Source: Perognathus longimembris pacificus
Taxonomy: Eukaryota > Chordata > Mammalia > Rodentia > Heteromyidae
NCBI RefSeq assembly: GCF_023159225.1
Contig: NC_063181.1
Location: 9,383,606-9,447,605, forward strand
DNA length: 64,000 nt
Direction: 5' to 3'
Within the stretch, counting starts at the first letter, position 1; every line of letters begins with the position of its first letter. Below are positions 1-11,180 of this stretch, one piece after another. The notes under the pieces were generated by a model, which saw only the letters and a list, made by a program, of their open reading frames with translations, was not told where the DNA came from and searched no databases. The translations under genes were made by a program, and so were the position numbers.

Positions 1-400
1 CTAAAGGAGAGCACAGAATGTAGAGTCCCATGTGCAATCTTGTAATGGGGATCTACTTTCTATTTCTTGTACATCACATAGCAGGTCTGGTGAGATCTGA
101 GAACGTACACTCTTTTTGTCTTGTAAATAATAGTGCAGCACTTTTTACATTGCTCTGGAGCCTCCATGTTTAAAGGCACAGTTTGCAGAGCAATGCTAGG
201 TTCATTACAAAATGGAGCAGAAGGTGCAGAGATTTTTCTGTACATTGACCAGCACATGACATCTCCCCCATTGTTATCACTTCCATCAAAGTGGGATGTT
301 CATGACTAGTGGTAAATCTACATTGATGTCATTGTCATGGAAAGTCCATGGTCTATGTGAGGCTTTGTGTTTGATGTTCTGTAGGTTTGGAAAAAAATGT
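1..400. other. Unique non-coding sequence, nothing recognised
   Basis: No repeat family, conserved reading frame or RNA gene is recognisable here. The reading frames are short and without protein character. It borders the decayed L1 block that begins near 400. Confidence 0.5.
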
Positions 401-2370
401 ATAACAACCCCCACCTAAAACTTTATTATGAAGAGTATTGCCATACATAATCTGAGAGATATTTTCACTGCCCTAAAAATTATCTGTGCACTTCCAATTT
501 ATCCCCGCTGCTGCCTTTATTCACAACTATCTGCTTTCCTCCCTCCCTCCCTCCCTCTGTCCCTCCCTCCTACCCTGCCTTTTTTTCCTCCCTTCCTTTC
601 TCATTCCTTTTTTCCTCCTTTCTACCTTCTGTCTGGCTATTTTCTTTTAAAAAGTGTATAGCTGGAATTACACAATATATAGCCTTTTCAAATTGGCTTC
701 TTTCACTTCATTCTATGCATTTAAGCTTCCTCCACATCTTCTCAAGACTTGGTACCTCCTTCTATTTTAGTATTGTGTCTCAGAATCAGTATATCATTAT
801 TTATCCATTCATCTACCAAGGGGCATCTTGGTTGGTTCCCTTCTTGGCATTATGAATAGCACTGTTTGTGTTATTCATTGTCAACTTATTATGTGGACAT
901 ACAATTCAACTCTTTTTGGTGGAAGGATTATGGTTATAAATTGTGTATTGAAAGAGTGTTTAGTTTTGTAAGACATAACCAGATTGTTTTTCAAAGTGGA
1001 TGAACCATTTTTCATTTCCACCAGCAATGAATAAGAATTCCTGTTGCTATGACTACTTCATACTATTTGGTGCAGTCAGTGTTCTAAACTATGGCGCTCT
1101 AATTGGTTTCACAGATGATACAAGTTTTGGAACATTTCAAATATACATATTTTCCACCTGTGTATAACTTTTGATGTGATATCTCTTAATGTGGTTGATG
1201 CATTTTCTCATCAGGTTTTTTTTGTGTTCCTATTTCTGAGTTTTAAGTGTCTTTTCCCTGAGGTGTGCTTTGTTTTCTCATTCTCTTGATACCATCTTTT
1301 GTGAAGTAGACATTTTAATTTTTAGTAAAATCTAGATTATTAATTATGTTTCCCATGGATCATCCCTTTGGCATTTTATCTGAAAAGTCACAGTATAGAT
1401 AAGTTGTCTAGTTTTTCTCTGTTTGGATATTCATTTTTCCAGCAATAATCATTGAAGGGTCTGTCTTTTTCCTCAGTGTGTATTTTTGGCACGTTGTAGA
1501 AAATCAGTTGGCTGTTCGTGAGTAGATATTTTTTTGACTCACTATTCTGTTCTACTGGTTTATACATCTGTTTTAATCTCAGCATCATATGTTTTGGATA
1601 CTATAGCTTTGTGTTATATTTTGAAGACAAGTAGTGTGGTACACTTTGTTGTTTTTGTTCAAGATTGTTTTGTCTAGTGGGGGTCTTTGTGGTTCCAAAA
1701 TAAAAGTATTTTGACACAAATTACATTGAATGTGGGTATTATGGACATTTTAACAATACAAAAATTTCCAGTCCATTTATTTGTGTACTCTTTAATTTCC
1801 TTTGTACATTTTATAATTTTTAGTATAGAGGTCTGTCATGTTTTTGGCTAAATTTACTTTGAGGAGGATTGGAGGTGTAGTTATTAGAAACTGAATATTC
1901 TTCTTGTTTTCTTGTCCAGGCAATTTACTATTTCAGTTATTACAATATTAGTGTATAGAAATGATACTGAATAAGTTTCATGATGATCCCATATCTTACA
2001 GTATAATAAATTCCTTTTTCTCTGTTTCTGGTGTCTATTTGGATTTCTATATGTAAGATAAAGTCATTTGCAAACAGGGACAATTCGACTGCATCCTTTG
2101 CAATTTGGATAATTTAATTTTTTTCATTTTAACTAATTGACTATTACTTTAACTACTATACCGAGTAGAACTGATTTTACAGCAGTTTTTTCTCCTGAGA
2201 ATAATGTGAAACCTATTTAGCAAAATTTATCATGATGATGTATAATTGTAGTCAAATTTCTTTTTAATAGCACTACAAATTGAAATTATTAAAAAGACCT
2301 CTGGTTTTCTTACAGTGTATTTGTTGTACCATATTTTATATTTAAGGTGTTAGTTAATTTGAGGATGCAA
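400..2370 (-). mobile_element. Ancient L1 (L1M-type) ORF2 and 3' region, heavily decayed
   Basis: Read on the minus strand, this follows the usual order of an old mammalian L1 from within ORF2 (right) to the 3' UTR (left). Plus-strand landmarks are the stretch equivalent to 'tttatccattcatctac' near 800-820, the region around 1000-1030 that resembles the 'cattcccaccagcaatg' L1 segment, the segment near 1540-1640 (first-strand equivalent of the tyrosine-rich ORF2 tract), and 2030-2085. It is full of stops and indels, so no protein survives. A (CCCT)n tract sits inside it at 538-572. The subfamily cannot be fixed by eye. Confidence 0.7.
538..572. repeat. (CCCT)n-type pyrimidine tract
   Basis: A run of repeated CCCT units with one interruption, followed by further pyrimidine-rich sequence to about 620. 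It lies inside the old L1 3' region and makes a serine/proline-rich spurious reading frame. Confidence 0.85.
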
Positions 2371-2379
2371 AGCTGGGGA

Positions 2380-2700
2380 TTCTAAACAATCGTTCTGTTG
2401 GATGGCTACACTCCCAAAAAGATTTATTGAATGATACATCTTTTCCACACTAATATTCAAACCATGTACAAGTTTAGCTATATTGACTATATACTATATC
2501 TTCCATGCTGTTTTATAAATATCCCTATTCTTGATCCTGTACCACAATTATGGTATTCTTGTTATATATCTAATTTCTGATAAGGTTAGATCCCTCATCT
2601 CCTTTTGTGGGATACTTTCTCCTGTTTCTTGTTAATTTATTAAATTTTGCTTATCTCTATTTTTATGAACTTTTGGGATTCCTTTAAAACTACAGAATAA
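2380..2700 (-). mobile_element. Second ancient L1 ORF2 fragment
   Basis: This stretch again resembles the minus-strand L1 ORF2 segment already seen near 1380-1640 (same order of motifs: a 'tttattga' element, a polypyrimidine 'cttttccac', a 'ctgtaccac' element, then 'taatttctgataagg'). Meeting the same ORF2 part twice in one orientation implies a second insertion or a duplication. The divergence is high. Confidence 0.45.
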
Positions 2701-3483
2701 CTTAGAGAGTGTTGAGTCTTACTAAAAAGAATTTGCTCTTTGAACTTGGTTTCACACAAAGGTTTAAAAGACTTTTTTCTCCATATATTTCATATGCCTT
2801 TGTTAAGTTATTACTTGGTGAATTATATGCTGGGACAGCATTGTAAATCAAATCTTCCTTCAAGTGAAGCTTCCCATTATATGAGAAAACTACAGACTTT
2901 TTAATGTGGTTTTTGGATTGTTTCATCTTCTGTAACAGAATTTGATTTTCTAGATGCTTCCTACAGGCATATAATCAATAAACAAGTTGAAATATATCTT
3001 TTTCTTTTCTGTGTGTACTCTTTTATTCTTTCATTGGATAATGCATTGAATTACTATTAAGTGGGTATTAACAAATTAAACATCACCACTTTGTGACATT
3101 AACAGGGATTTTTCTAATATGTCTTTTAATTCTTCAGGAAGCTTTTCATTTGAGATACATGATGATTTTAACATATGTATTTAAAACCTCGCGTCAGAAT
3201 GTTCATTTTCTAACATTTATGAGCATTTTTCCCAATTCAATTATTTAGTCAATTATATTAATAGAGTCAAGCCATCCTTGCATTCTTAGAATAGTCACCA
3301 TTTAGGCATGGTTATTATTTTCATTTTTATCTAATTCTTGATTCTAACATTTCATTTAATATGCATGCATTATATTACTCAGCAAGATAAGTCTTCAGGT
3401 TTAATTTGTGCTTAATTTGTCAGGCTTTATTATCAGTGCCATTCTAACCTTGTATGAGTAATTTGGAAGCTATCTTTTGTTTC
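2700..3483 (-). mobile_element. Ancient L1 ORF2 remnant, upstream portion
   Basis: The part from about 3230 to 3483 resembles the reverse-transcriptase part of L1 ORF2 in antisense: a run like 'attatattaatagagtc', then 'ccatccttgcattctt', then 'ttctaaccttgtatgagt'. The portion 2700-3230 is less clear and may be intervening unique DNA. There is no coding potential. Confidence 0.5.
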
Positions 3484-3504
3484 TATGATGTGGAGCAGTT
3501 TACA

Positions 3505-3806
3505 ATTGGTACCTTGGCTATTATATATACATTTATTGGAACTAAGGAAGAAAAGGGGAACATCAAAATGGAGAGACAAAGAATAAAAGGCAAACTAATG
3601 CAAAAGTAGTACTTACAAAACCATATGCTATAAACCAACTGTACAACTTGGGGTGGGGAGGAAATTGGGGAGGGGGAAAGGTGGTAGAAAAATGAGTGAG
3701 GAGGTACATGTTTGATAAGAAATGTACTCACTGTCTTACATATGAACCTGTAACCCCTCTTCACATCACTTTGACAATAAATAAATTAATAGTAAAAAAA
3801 AAAAAA
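3505..3806 (+). mobile_element. L1 3' UTR end with poly-A tail, older subfamily
   Basis: The order of features matches the other L1 3' ends in this window (51316-51632 and, in antisense, 23219-23760 and 34750-35249): an A-rich 'gagagacaaagaata' part, a 'cttacaaaaccatatgct' part, a G-rich tract near 3649-3682, then 'cctgtaacccctcttcac', 'tttgacaataaataaa' and a poly-A run at 3795-3806. It differs from the others at many positions, so it is an older or different subfamily. No flanking target-site duplication was found. Confidence 0.75.
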
Positions 3807-4340
3807 GAGAGACGGACAGAGTACATCCTGGAAAGTGAAGATGGGGAAGTTGTAAATCTCAGCCAGCCACTTAGGAGGCAGAAAAACACAGAAAAGAAGC
3901 AGCACTCTCCATATGAATGATTAGGTGACCAAATTGTTCCTCCAGCAAATGCACTCTGTGTCCATGTTCCTGGTGATACATACTGGCTCACGTGGAATGG
4001 ACTTGATGCAGTCATTCACAAGAACTTTCCAGTTAGATCTGTGCCCAGACTTTGCATGAGGACAGGGTCATCCTGTCATAAACACCTAAAATGACACAGT
4101 ACCCAGGGCAGGAAATTGACAGAGTGGTTTGTGAAGTCAGCAGGGAGGTGAGCACAGACGTGGCATCATGCGGGTTTCTGATACCTCTTCTCCACACACA
4201 CTATGCTTCTCTGCTCTGGCAAAGACCTAAGGGTCTGAAATCCTTCTGCAGAAATGCTTTGGTCTTGAGATTTAAATAAACTGAAAATTGTCATAGCACC
4301 CAAAATAAAATAGCACAGGAGATACATGCCACTTACACAT
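3807..4340. other. Unique non-coding sequence
   Basis: Nothing recognisable apart from the flanking L1 pieces. Short open frames here have no protein-like features. Confidence 0.45.
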
Positions 4341-4344
4341 TAGA

Positions 4345-4545
4345 ATCATTCTGTGAAAACTTTTGGTATTTTTTTGGTCTTGTAGGAGCTCTTCAATTTT
4401 TTTCCTTAAAAATATCGATTTTCCCTTTTGGTAGTTATTGTATTTATGTTCTCTTTTCTGTGGTCAATTTTGGCAATTTACATTTTTCTAGGAAAAACAG
4501 TCATTTGCTTCTGATTTTCAAATTTTTATACCTGAACAAAAATTA
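4345..4545 (-). mobile_element. Possible ancient L1 ORF2 fragment
   Basis: The T-rich sequence contains stretches resembling antisense L1 ORF2 (near 4380-4400, and 4463-4520 with a 'ttttggcaatttacat' element followed by 'tttctaggaa'). It could be the continuation of the L1 remnant that ends near 3483, split by the later L1 3' end and other sequence. Similarity is weak. Confidence 0.4.
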
Positions 4546-6608
4546 AGCAATATTATGGTTCCTTTAGCTTCTGTACCACATTGGCAGATTTTTCATATAA
4601 ATCACCTTATGAAATATTTTAATATGATTAATTCGGTGATATTGTGTATAAAAGGAATTCCAGTTAGGTTGTAACATAAAATTTGAAAGCAACAAACCTT
4701 ATCATTATAAAATGGTGGGCATGGATGGGGGGGGGGTATTAGAGCACCTTCAACAGATAAAAGTTTCCAAGGTCTAAGTTCTGAGAATCCAGGGTCAAAG
4801 TTAAGCAAAGACTTGCATTCTTATTACATGCAAGTCCTTATTCCTTGTAGATTTCCATATTTGAGTCAGTACATGGTCAGAGAACAAGCTAGTGGAGTCT
4901 TCCCTGATGTCTCCCACTTTGATTATCTTTTTGTTAAGAATAAGCTTTTTTGTCTTGTACAGCCTAGGCATTATGCCTGGTCCTTTTTGGTTTCAGGTTG
5001 TTGTAGTGTGGCATTTCAAACAAATTCCCAGGTACCAATACGAGAGATCTCTTTTATTTGGTTCTTATTTTTCTCTCCAGAATTGCCCACTAAATTCAAG
5101 ATGACTAAGTATATATGTATCCTTGAGCTTCCATTCTGCCTCCTTCCAGAGAAGAGAAAAATGTGAAATGCCTGGGAATTCTTTTTCTTAGGATACACTG
5201 GAACCTTCTGAAAAACATAGCTGGATCTTTTCCTTGATTTGTTGAGTGGGAAAGCATTTCCTTCCCTAGCACATTCATCTTCTCACTTCATCAGGGGAAA
5301 TGTACAGCATGTTCTTCTGAATTTAAGTGTGATTTTCTGGTGAGCTCTAAGAGAGACAGACAGACAGAGTCAGGCGTCTTACCTGTGTAGCATAAAAAAA
5401 TAAATAAAAGGTGGGGTAACAATTAGGCATCAGAAAATCTTCTGGAAACTGAGGGTTGGTCTTAACAAGAGGCACTCTGGGGAAAAGTATGAGATGATTA
5501 AAAGGCTTTATCTCCATTCTGAGCCTTAGGTTGCTCATCCTTGCTGACTAAGAACAAATTCTGTTTCTAAAGCCTGGAGAAGTTGGGAAGTAATATTTTA
5601 AAAAGATGGAAAACTATGCCAGTTTCTACTGTTGGGTGGGAAAAATACAAGAGGTGCCACCACACCCATGAAAATGCATTGGGGGAGTGGTAATACATTG
5701 ATTTACCTCAAGTTAACCTTTGCCTCAGGTTTCATCATAAATTCCCAAGCTCAAAAATGTTCTGCTATGGACCCTTCTTTCTCAATTCTCTTTAGATGGA
5801 AATGGTCATGTCTTCATATATTCCTACAATAATTGGAAAATAACCTGTAAGGAACTAAAGAATAGTACCTACACAAGGTGTGGTCGTTAGATCTCTTTAC
5901 ATGACTTCCCTTCCCTGAGTACTCAGTACCTACCTAGTCTAATGCCCATCACAGAGTTGACACTTAGAAAATGTTTGTTCATGAAATGAACTAAACAACT
6001 TCATAATTAGTTAACTATCTGAACCCAGCTGTGCTCTCAAAAGTTTGGGAGTGCTCAGGGAGAAGCCCTCAGTGTTGAGCCCCTTCATAGAATCATGATG
6101 GGTGCATTTGGGGCCAAGGTTGCCGGAGCTTCACTTATTTTCTTAGGATTTGCTGGAGATCTATGAGAAAACAGATGTGCTCAGGCAGCTGTACCTTATG
6201 CTTTATTAGGGAAGCTGTTATGTGAATTGGTTTGCAGATCAGGGAGTTTACTTGATACATGCTCAGAGCACTAGTCAGTCAGGTGCCTGGAATCCTTAAT
6301 CAGGCTGTGGGGAAGGGGTGGAATGGGCCAGACACACCCCAAACATGGGATTCTAATTTGTAAGTTGGATGAGCAACAACAGATTTAATTGTTCCAACAT
6401 CTTCCATCAGACATTCTCCTTTTCTCCAAGCTCTGAACATACCCTTTTGTCTTTTGTTTACAGCTGATTAATGCTGTTCTTTTCAATGAGAAGCCATAAC
6501 AATAAGACAGGAGTAATGACTAGGCTCCATCCTTACCAGCCAGCCAACATCACTTGGACATCATCAAGTATACTTTTTAAAACTTTTGCATCATTCTGAT
6601 GAAGCTGT

Positions 6609-6609
<1 letters not shown>
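4546..6609. other. Mostly unique sequence without a gene
   Basis: No gene is supported. The longest open frame (117 codons, 4813-5166) has no domain, no credible start context and no homologous motif that I recognise. A short L2-like 3' end lies at 5895-5985. G-rich and A-rich runs occur at 4728-4737 and 5393-5408. Confidence 0.5.
5895..5985 (+). mobile_element. L2/MIR-like 3' end fragment
   Basis: The stretch near 5930-5985 resembles the common CORE/L2 3' end ('...cacagagt-gacactta-aaatgtttgtt-atgaa'). It is short and diverged. Confidence 0.4.

Positions 6610-6672
<63 letters not shown>
6610..6672. repeat. (TG)n microsatellite, about 31 units
   Basis: An uninterrupted TG dinucleotide array of 63 bases. 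It is long and pure enough to be highly polymorphic, and alternating TG can adopt Z-DNA under supercoiling. The His/Thr reading frame on the other strand is an artefact. Confidence 0.97.
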
Positions 6673-6673
<1 letters not shown>

Positions 6674-8549
6674 CCTTGAAGGTATCATGAATTCCTGAGG
6701 CTCCTCCCACTGTTCCTCTAATGCTTCCACCTCCTGCACTTGCTGGTCAGCCCTTCCTTACCTGGAAGAGTGGAGGAAGGCATTTCCATCATGATTTCCC
6801 TTAGAACACAACCAGCCTGTGACAGAGGATCCTTAGGAAGATGGATGGAGCCAAGGTAACTGGGTTCTGGCATCATTGATTAGGAGAGCTGTTCAGACAG
6901 AGGATTCAAAGGGTGGGTGCCTGTCAAAATCAGTTCGGAGAGCTGGAGTGATGGGGACATTTAAAGAGCAGCGGGTGTGGATCATGATGCTTATGAAAAC
7001 AGCATGCTGAGCAGCGGCATACATGCATATGTTCCAGGGTATAAATAATTTTCTAATTAGTAACTTAACTTTGGTAGCAAGCTTTCAGGAGGGAATGCAA
7101 ACATTGGCATTCCTTTTTATGGCTGAAGGCTAGGAGAATGCTGGAAGATGGAATAAAAGAAAGACCCATCTCTGCCTAAATGAACAGGAGAAACCTAGAA
7201 AATCATGCCAGAATCTTTAACACTGGCAAAGAAAACTAATCATTCTTTGGGTACTAGGCTTCTGTCTCCACGCAGTTGATCAGCAAAGGAGCCTAACAGA
7301 GATTTTTTTTTAAAGGACAAGCTTTAGGAGTGGGTACAAATGAGTTACCTACCAAGCCATTGTTCCTACTGGAAGAAAGATGACTGAGCACACAGTGCTG
7401 GAGTCCTGCCGGCTTGGTAGTGAGCTGCTGCTACCTGTGATGTCACTTTCTAAGTTTGTCTAGCTTCTCAAGGTGAGAATGCCTCTACTCAATGTTAAAT
7501 TCCAAACCAAGGGTCCAAATACAGAACGTTTAGATATCAGCATCTCACCATAAATTTTCAGAGGGAAAAGCCTACCAATCACTACTTGGTAGATGACTTC
7601 TTCTTGTCTGGGGCTATATCTCCTTGATGATCTGGAAATACGTACATACATACACACATATACACATATGTATATATGTAGTAGGTTTATCATTCTATCT
7701 CAACATCTGTTCTGATTTCATTTTATATATGTCTCTGTATATATTATATACACAGGCATATAGACTTAATATATGTTATATAGAGAAGCTTATTAAATGC
7801 ATTTACCTTTAGTACTTATATGGATAATGTTATATATGATATTAGGTGTGCATATATATTTTCAAAAATGTACTTTTCAACCAATTCTGCTCTCCTAGTA
7901 GAGAGTCTAGAAGGTATACTCAAGGATAAGTAATTAGATGATTGGTTAAGGCATATTACGAGGGAAACCAAAAGTTTCTATCTACCACATTGTGAAGACT
8001 CCAGAAACAAGAAGAGAGTTCCCAGACCTTGGATGAATCAGGAAGGAATCACAGAGAGGAGAGATGTTAACTGGGATTGGAAGGATTGGAAGAACCTACT
8101 GTGAAAGAGAGGCGTTCATTTGGGTATCTCACATTTTGGAGATTCTTTTTCTTATTCAGATGCATTTTCACTGAATCATCCCCTGCCCACTGAAGCACCA
8201 TCATGAAGATAGGTTCCCTTTGGTGCTTTCCTTCCAGAGAAGATAAGTACAGATACAGAGCTACTTTCCCTTGAGAACTTGCTCCTCCATGATTGCTCTG
8301 GACACATAGAAACCTTCTCTATCAGGGCAGGGGCCTTAGCCAGAGGGGTATGATGAATTGGGGTTAAATAGGAGACATTCCTGTTGTCAAGTGCATAACA
8401 AGCCCTTACTAGGCCAGAGAAGGGTTTTACATGTCATTAGACAATGAACTTGGTTCTTAGTATATCAATACTTACTAGTTCTCCAAGTGCTAAATACTTT
8501 TCCTGACCTTCAAAGCTATGGAAGATGCTCAAGCAAGTCTCTTGGATTT
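6673..8549. other. Unique sequence, with AT-rich microsatellite-like patch
   Basis: No gene or dispersed repeat was recognised. The patch 7637-7860 is built of degenerate TA, CATA and ATAC units. The block 6950-7085 is a possible conserved element and is listed separately. Confidence 0.45.
6950..7085. promoter_or_regulatory. Candidate conserved non-coding element (speculative)
   Basis: Unique, non-repetitive sequence with closely spaced AT-core motifs: 'gcatgctgagcagcggcat', 'ataaataattttctaatta' (TAATTA, homeodomain core) near 7041-7060 and 'catgcatatg' near 7022. Nothing but motif density and lack of repeats supports a regulatory role. Confidence 0.2.
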
Positions 8550-8790
8550 TGTATATTCACAAATGCTCTCCTTTTCACTCTCTTCACTTTCTTAAGTCCT
8601 ACCTATCCTTAGAGACCAGTTGGGTGACCCTCATGCTCTATGAAATAGCCTTGACTCTGTTTCCTATTCCTTCTCTTTACCTGTGTGAACCTCCCTCTGG
8701 ACTGGGTGCATGAGGCCGTCATCCCTTTCCCTATCAAGTGAGGAGTTCTAGAATGTTCCTTCTGTCTTCCTTGTGCTATAACCACATCCA
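8550..8790 (+). mobile_element. L2-like fragment (tentative)
   Basis: The composition and order resemble the mammalian L2 3' region ('...cttaagtcctacc-tccttagagacc...gccttgactctg...cctctgg...'). It is highly diverged, and an unrelated pyrimidine-rich unique stretch is the alternative. Confidence 0.35.
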
Positions 8791-10190
8791 CTCCATATGT
8801 GTCACTAGCTAGGTGTTACATCTGTCTGTTATCCCCAGGTATCCAATTCATTGCTTCCCATGCTGGTGCACGGGAATACTAAAGTATTCAGAGTTACTCA
8901 CATTGGATTGTTTTAGGCAAGAGAACCAACAGAGAGAGTGAAATATGACCCAAAAGTTGCATTGGGAAAAAAGTATGATGACATGATTACGAAATGTGCC
9001 CAGCAGGGTGAGAAACTATCCAGAAGTGTGATGTGCTCCAGGGTGCGTGAGGCAGCTCAATAGGATTAGAGATCTTGGCTCCTTGTGGTCTGGTCTGCAA
9101 ATGAGGACATTGATGGCCCTCTCAGGCTGTGCTGTCTCCATAGCTAAGAGTGGTGCCATGCACAGTCTTGTGTCACGGAGTAACTCCTCTCTGGAGCTCA
9201 TTGTCTGCCCTGCTCTTCTGTTTGCACCACTTCTCCATTCTTTCCATCCTCCCCAGACATCATTGTGTTTGTACTTTCTCTCTCTTGCTCTCTTCCTATC
9301 CTCTAAGCTTTCATTTCTGCTCCCCTCACCCCATCAAAGTACGGAAAGGTAAGGTTAAGTAACAGATATCTCTTCACCCGTGATCCCAGCTTCTTTCCAT
9401 TTTGTCCCCCAGTCCTCCAGCATCCTCTGCTCTTCTCAAAGCCAACATGTTTCCCGTGGCCACCTGATGAGGAGGAGTGATGCAACCCGGAATCCTTAAG
9501 CACTTCTGAAATTAGGTGCTCACTTAGCATAATCACCTCATGATGTGGAATTCAGTGCTTTTGTAATTTTACATCCACGTTCCCTATTGATTTTTGAGGA
9601 GAGATGAATTCCACTGTTGTGGCATTTTACTGGTTACATTTGCATGTGTATTATATTTTTAATGCATCGATTGCTGGCTTTAGAGTCATTTATGGGGCTG
9701 GAGCTGTAATAAAAATCCCACAGCTGGATCAGGAAGGTGAGAGTTTTCTAGGAGTAAGCTAGAGAGGGAGCACTTTGGAGAAAGTGCTCAAATGGTAATG
9801 CACAGCTCCAAAGTTTGGGCAATGACTTTTGAGGTTCTTCTATGTTCTCACTTATGGAAGAGGCCAAAGAGATCTATCCTTGTAGTGCTAGGCCCAGAAA
9901 TTTATAGCCCATAGCCTGTGCATTTCCTCTAATATGCACCAATGTTAACCTTTTCTGGGTAGACTTTTCAGTTAGTTTTACTAGAATTTTTCTAAAAATC
10001 CTAGTCACCGGATCATTTTGGTGTGCCTTGATCTTCAGAATATTTAGAACTGAGTAGCTCACTGCTCATCCTGTCATGTTTTTTTTTCTCAGTATAAGAT
10101 GAATACATTAATAGTTTCCTCTTTCTTCTTCCTCATAGGCATTGCTGTGCAAGCCTATGCTGGACTGTGGGTACCTGTCATTGACTTCCT
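8791..10190. other. Unique sequence without a gene
   Basis: No repeat or gene recognised. Open frames at 9016-9362 overlap on both strands, which is typical of chance frames in a slightly GC-richer stretch. The block 9540-9750 has AT-core motif density and is a weak regulatory candidate. Confidence 0.45.
9540..9750. promoter_or_regulatory. Candidate conserved non-coding element (speculative)
   Basis: Non-repetitive block with 'tgcatgtgtattatattttt', 'aatgcatcgattg', 'gtcatttatgggg' and 'gtaataaaaatcccac'. These are homeodomain/bicoid-like cores near an E-box-like 'cagctg' at 9721. There is no direct evidence of function. Confidence 0.2.
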
Positions 10191-10194
10191 TCAG

Positions 10195-10437
10195 ACCACT
10201 CCCTCAAAATCCCTCAAAGTGACATGGTACAAAACATGGGTTAAGAGAAGGTGAAACACTGGAATGGTTAATGAAACCTACCTGGTTTGCAGCTCTAACC
10301 TATTCAGTCCATTCCACTGTAGACATTCAGAAGGAAATGCTGGGTCTTGAGTCCTGCCAGGGAAGTCAGAGGAAGTGCTTCAAGAAGTCCCACTTTCTTG
10401 ATTCTTCCCCCCATGAGTTATGTCACACTCTACCTAT
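10195..10437 (+). repeat. Local duplication, copy A
   Basis: Aligns in direct orientation with 10955-11178. Shared stretches include 'agctctaacct' (10291 and 11036), 'cactgtagaca' and 'caagaagtcccactttcttg' (10381 and 11109), and 'atgagttatgtcacactc'. Copy A carries an extra stretch near 10342-10360 that copy B lacks. See copy B. Confidence 0.85.
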
Positions 10438-10479
10438 GAGCCAAAGAATAGAGAATATTGTAGACCATCTATCAGCAAA

Positions 10480-10635
10480 TATAAGAGGCATAGCCACAGG
10501 CTCTTCCTCAGAGCTCTCAGAAAGAACCAATCCTGGTACCATTTTGATTTGGAGTTTCTAGTCTCCAAATTATTTTCTTGCTTTAAGCCACACAGTTCAA
10601 GGCACACTTTTAGACTTCTCTGGTACTGGTAAATG
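10480..10635 (+). mobile_element. MaLR-type LTR 3' part (tentative)
   Basis: The region from 'cagagctctcagaaagaacc' to 'tttaagccacacag' resembles the 3' part of MLT/MST-type LTRs, where a 'gacctcca-gaactgtgag' block is followed by a 'ttaagccac-cagt' block. It is strongly diverged. Confidence 0.35.
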
Positions 10636-10742
10636 TAGATGCACAATTGATAGACTTTACAGAAAATTGAACTCACCCAATATAATCTGCAACACCATTT
10701 TCGTCTATAAATACCCTGTCCTGTGTTTGAAGTTCAACTACC

Positions 10743-10807
10743 TAAATATTATATAATATATATGCATATTGAATATATATACATATATATTGAATATATA
10801 AATATAT

Positions 10808-10853
<46 letters not shown>
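10743..10853. repeat. AT-rich microsatellite followed by (AG)n
   Basis: Degenerate TA/ATTGAATATA units at 10743-10810, pure (AT)n at 10811-10828 and (AG)n at 10829-10853. It lies between the two copies of the local duplication. Confidence 0.9.
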
Positions 10854-10954
10854 AAGTAACTATCACAATGCCTGTTTAGATTGGTCAAAGCAAGTTACAT
10901 GACTGGTATCAGCAACAGGGGATGAAGGATGTGACCTTGCATGAGATGAACCCA

Positions 10955-11178
10955 TCCTACAAAGTAACAGGGTACAAAATGTTGACTAGGACAAGGTGTA
11001 ACACTGCAACTGTTAGTACAGCTTACTAGGTTTATAGCTCTAACCTACTCAGTTCACTTCACTGTAGACACTCAGAAAGAAATGCCAGAGAACTCAGAGG
11101 AAGTATTTCAAGAAGTCCCACTTTCTTGATCTCCCCCCCACCCCCACCCCCGCCACCATGAGTTATGTCACACTCCAG
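10955..11178 (+). repeat. Local duplication, copy B
   Basis: Second copy of the sequence at 10195-10437, about 730-745 bp downstream in the same orientation, with many substitutions and small indels. The C-rich stretch is expanded here (11131-11156) compared with copy A (10406-10412). The divergence indicates an old duplication, or two insertions of an unrecognised dispersed repeat. Confidence 0.85.
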
Positions 11179-11180
11179 GA

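Noticed and set aside
4813..5166. 117-codon frame
   Set aside because: No motif, overlapped by another frame on the same strand and one on the opposite strand; chance is sufficient.
6533..6739. His/Thr-rich open frame
   Set aside because: Pure translation of the (TG)n array.
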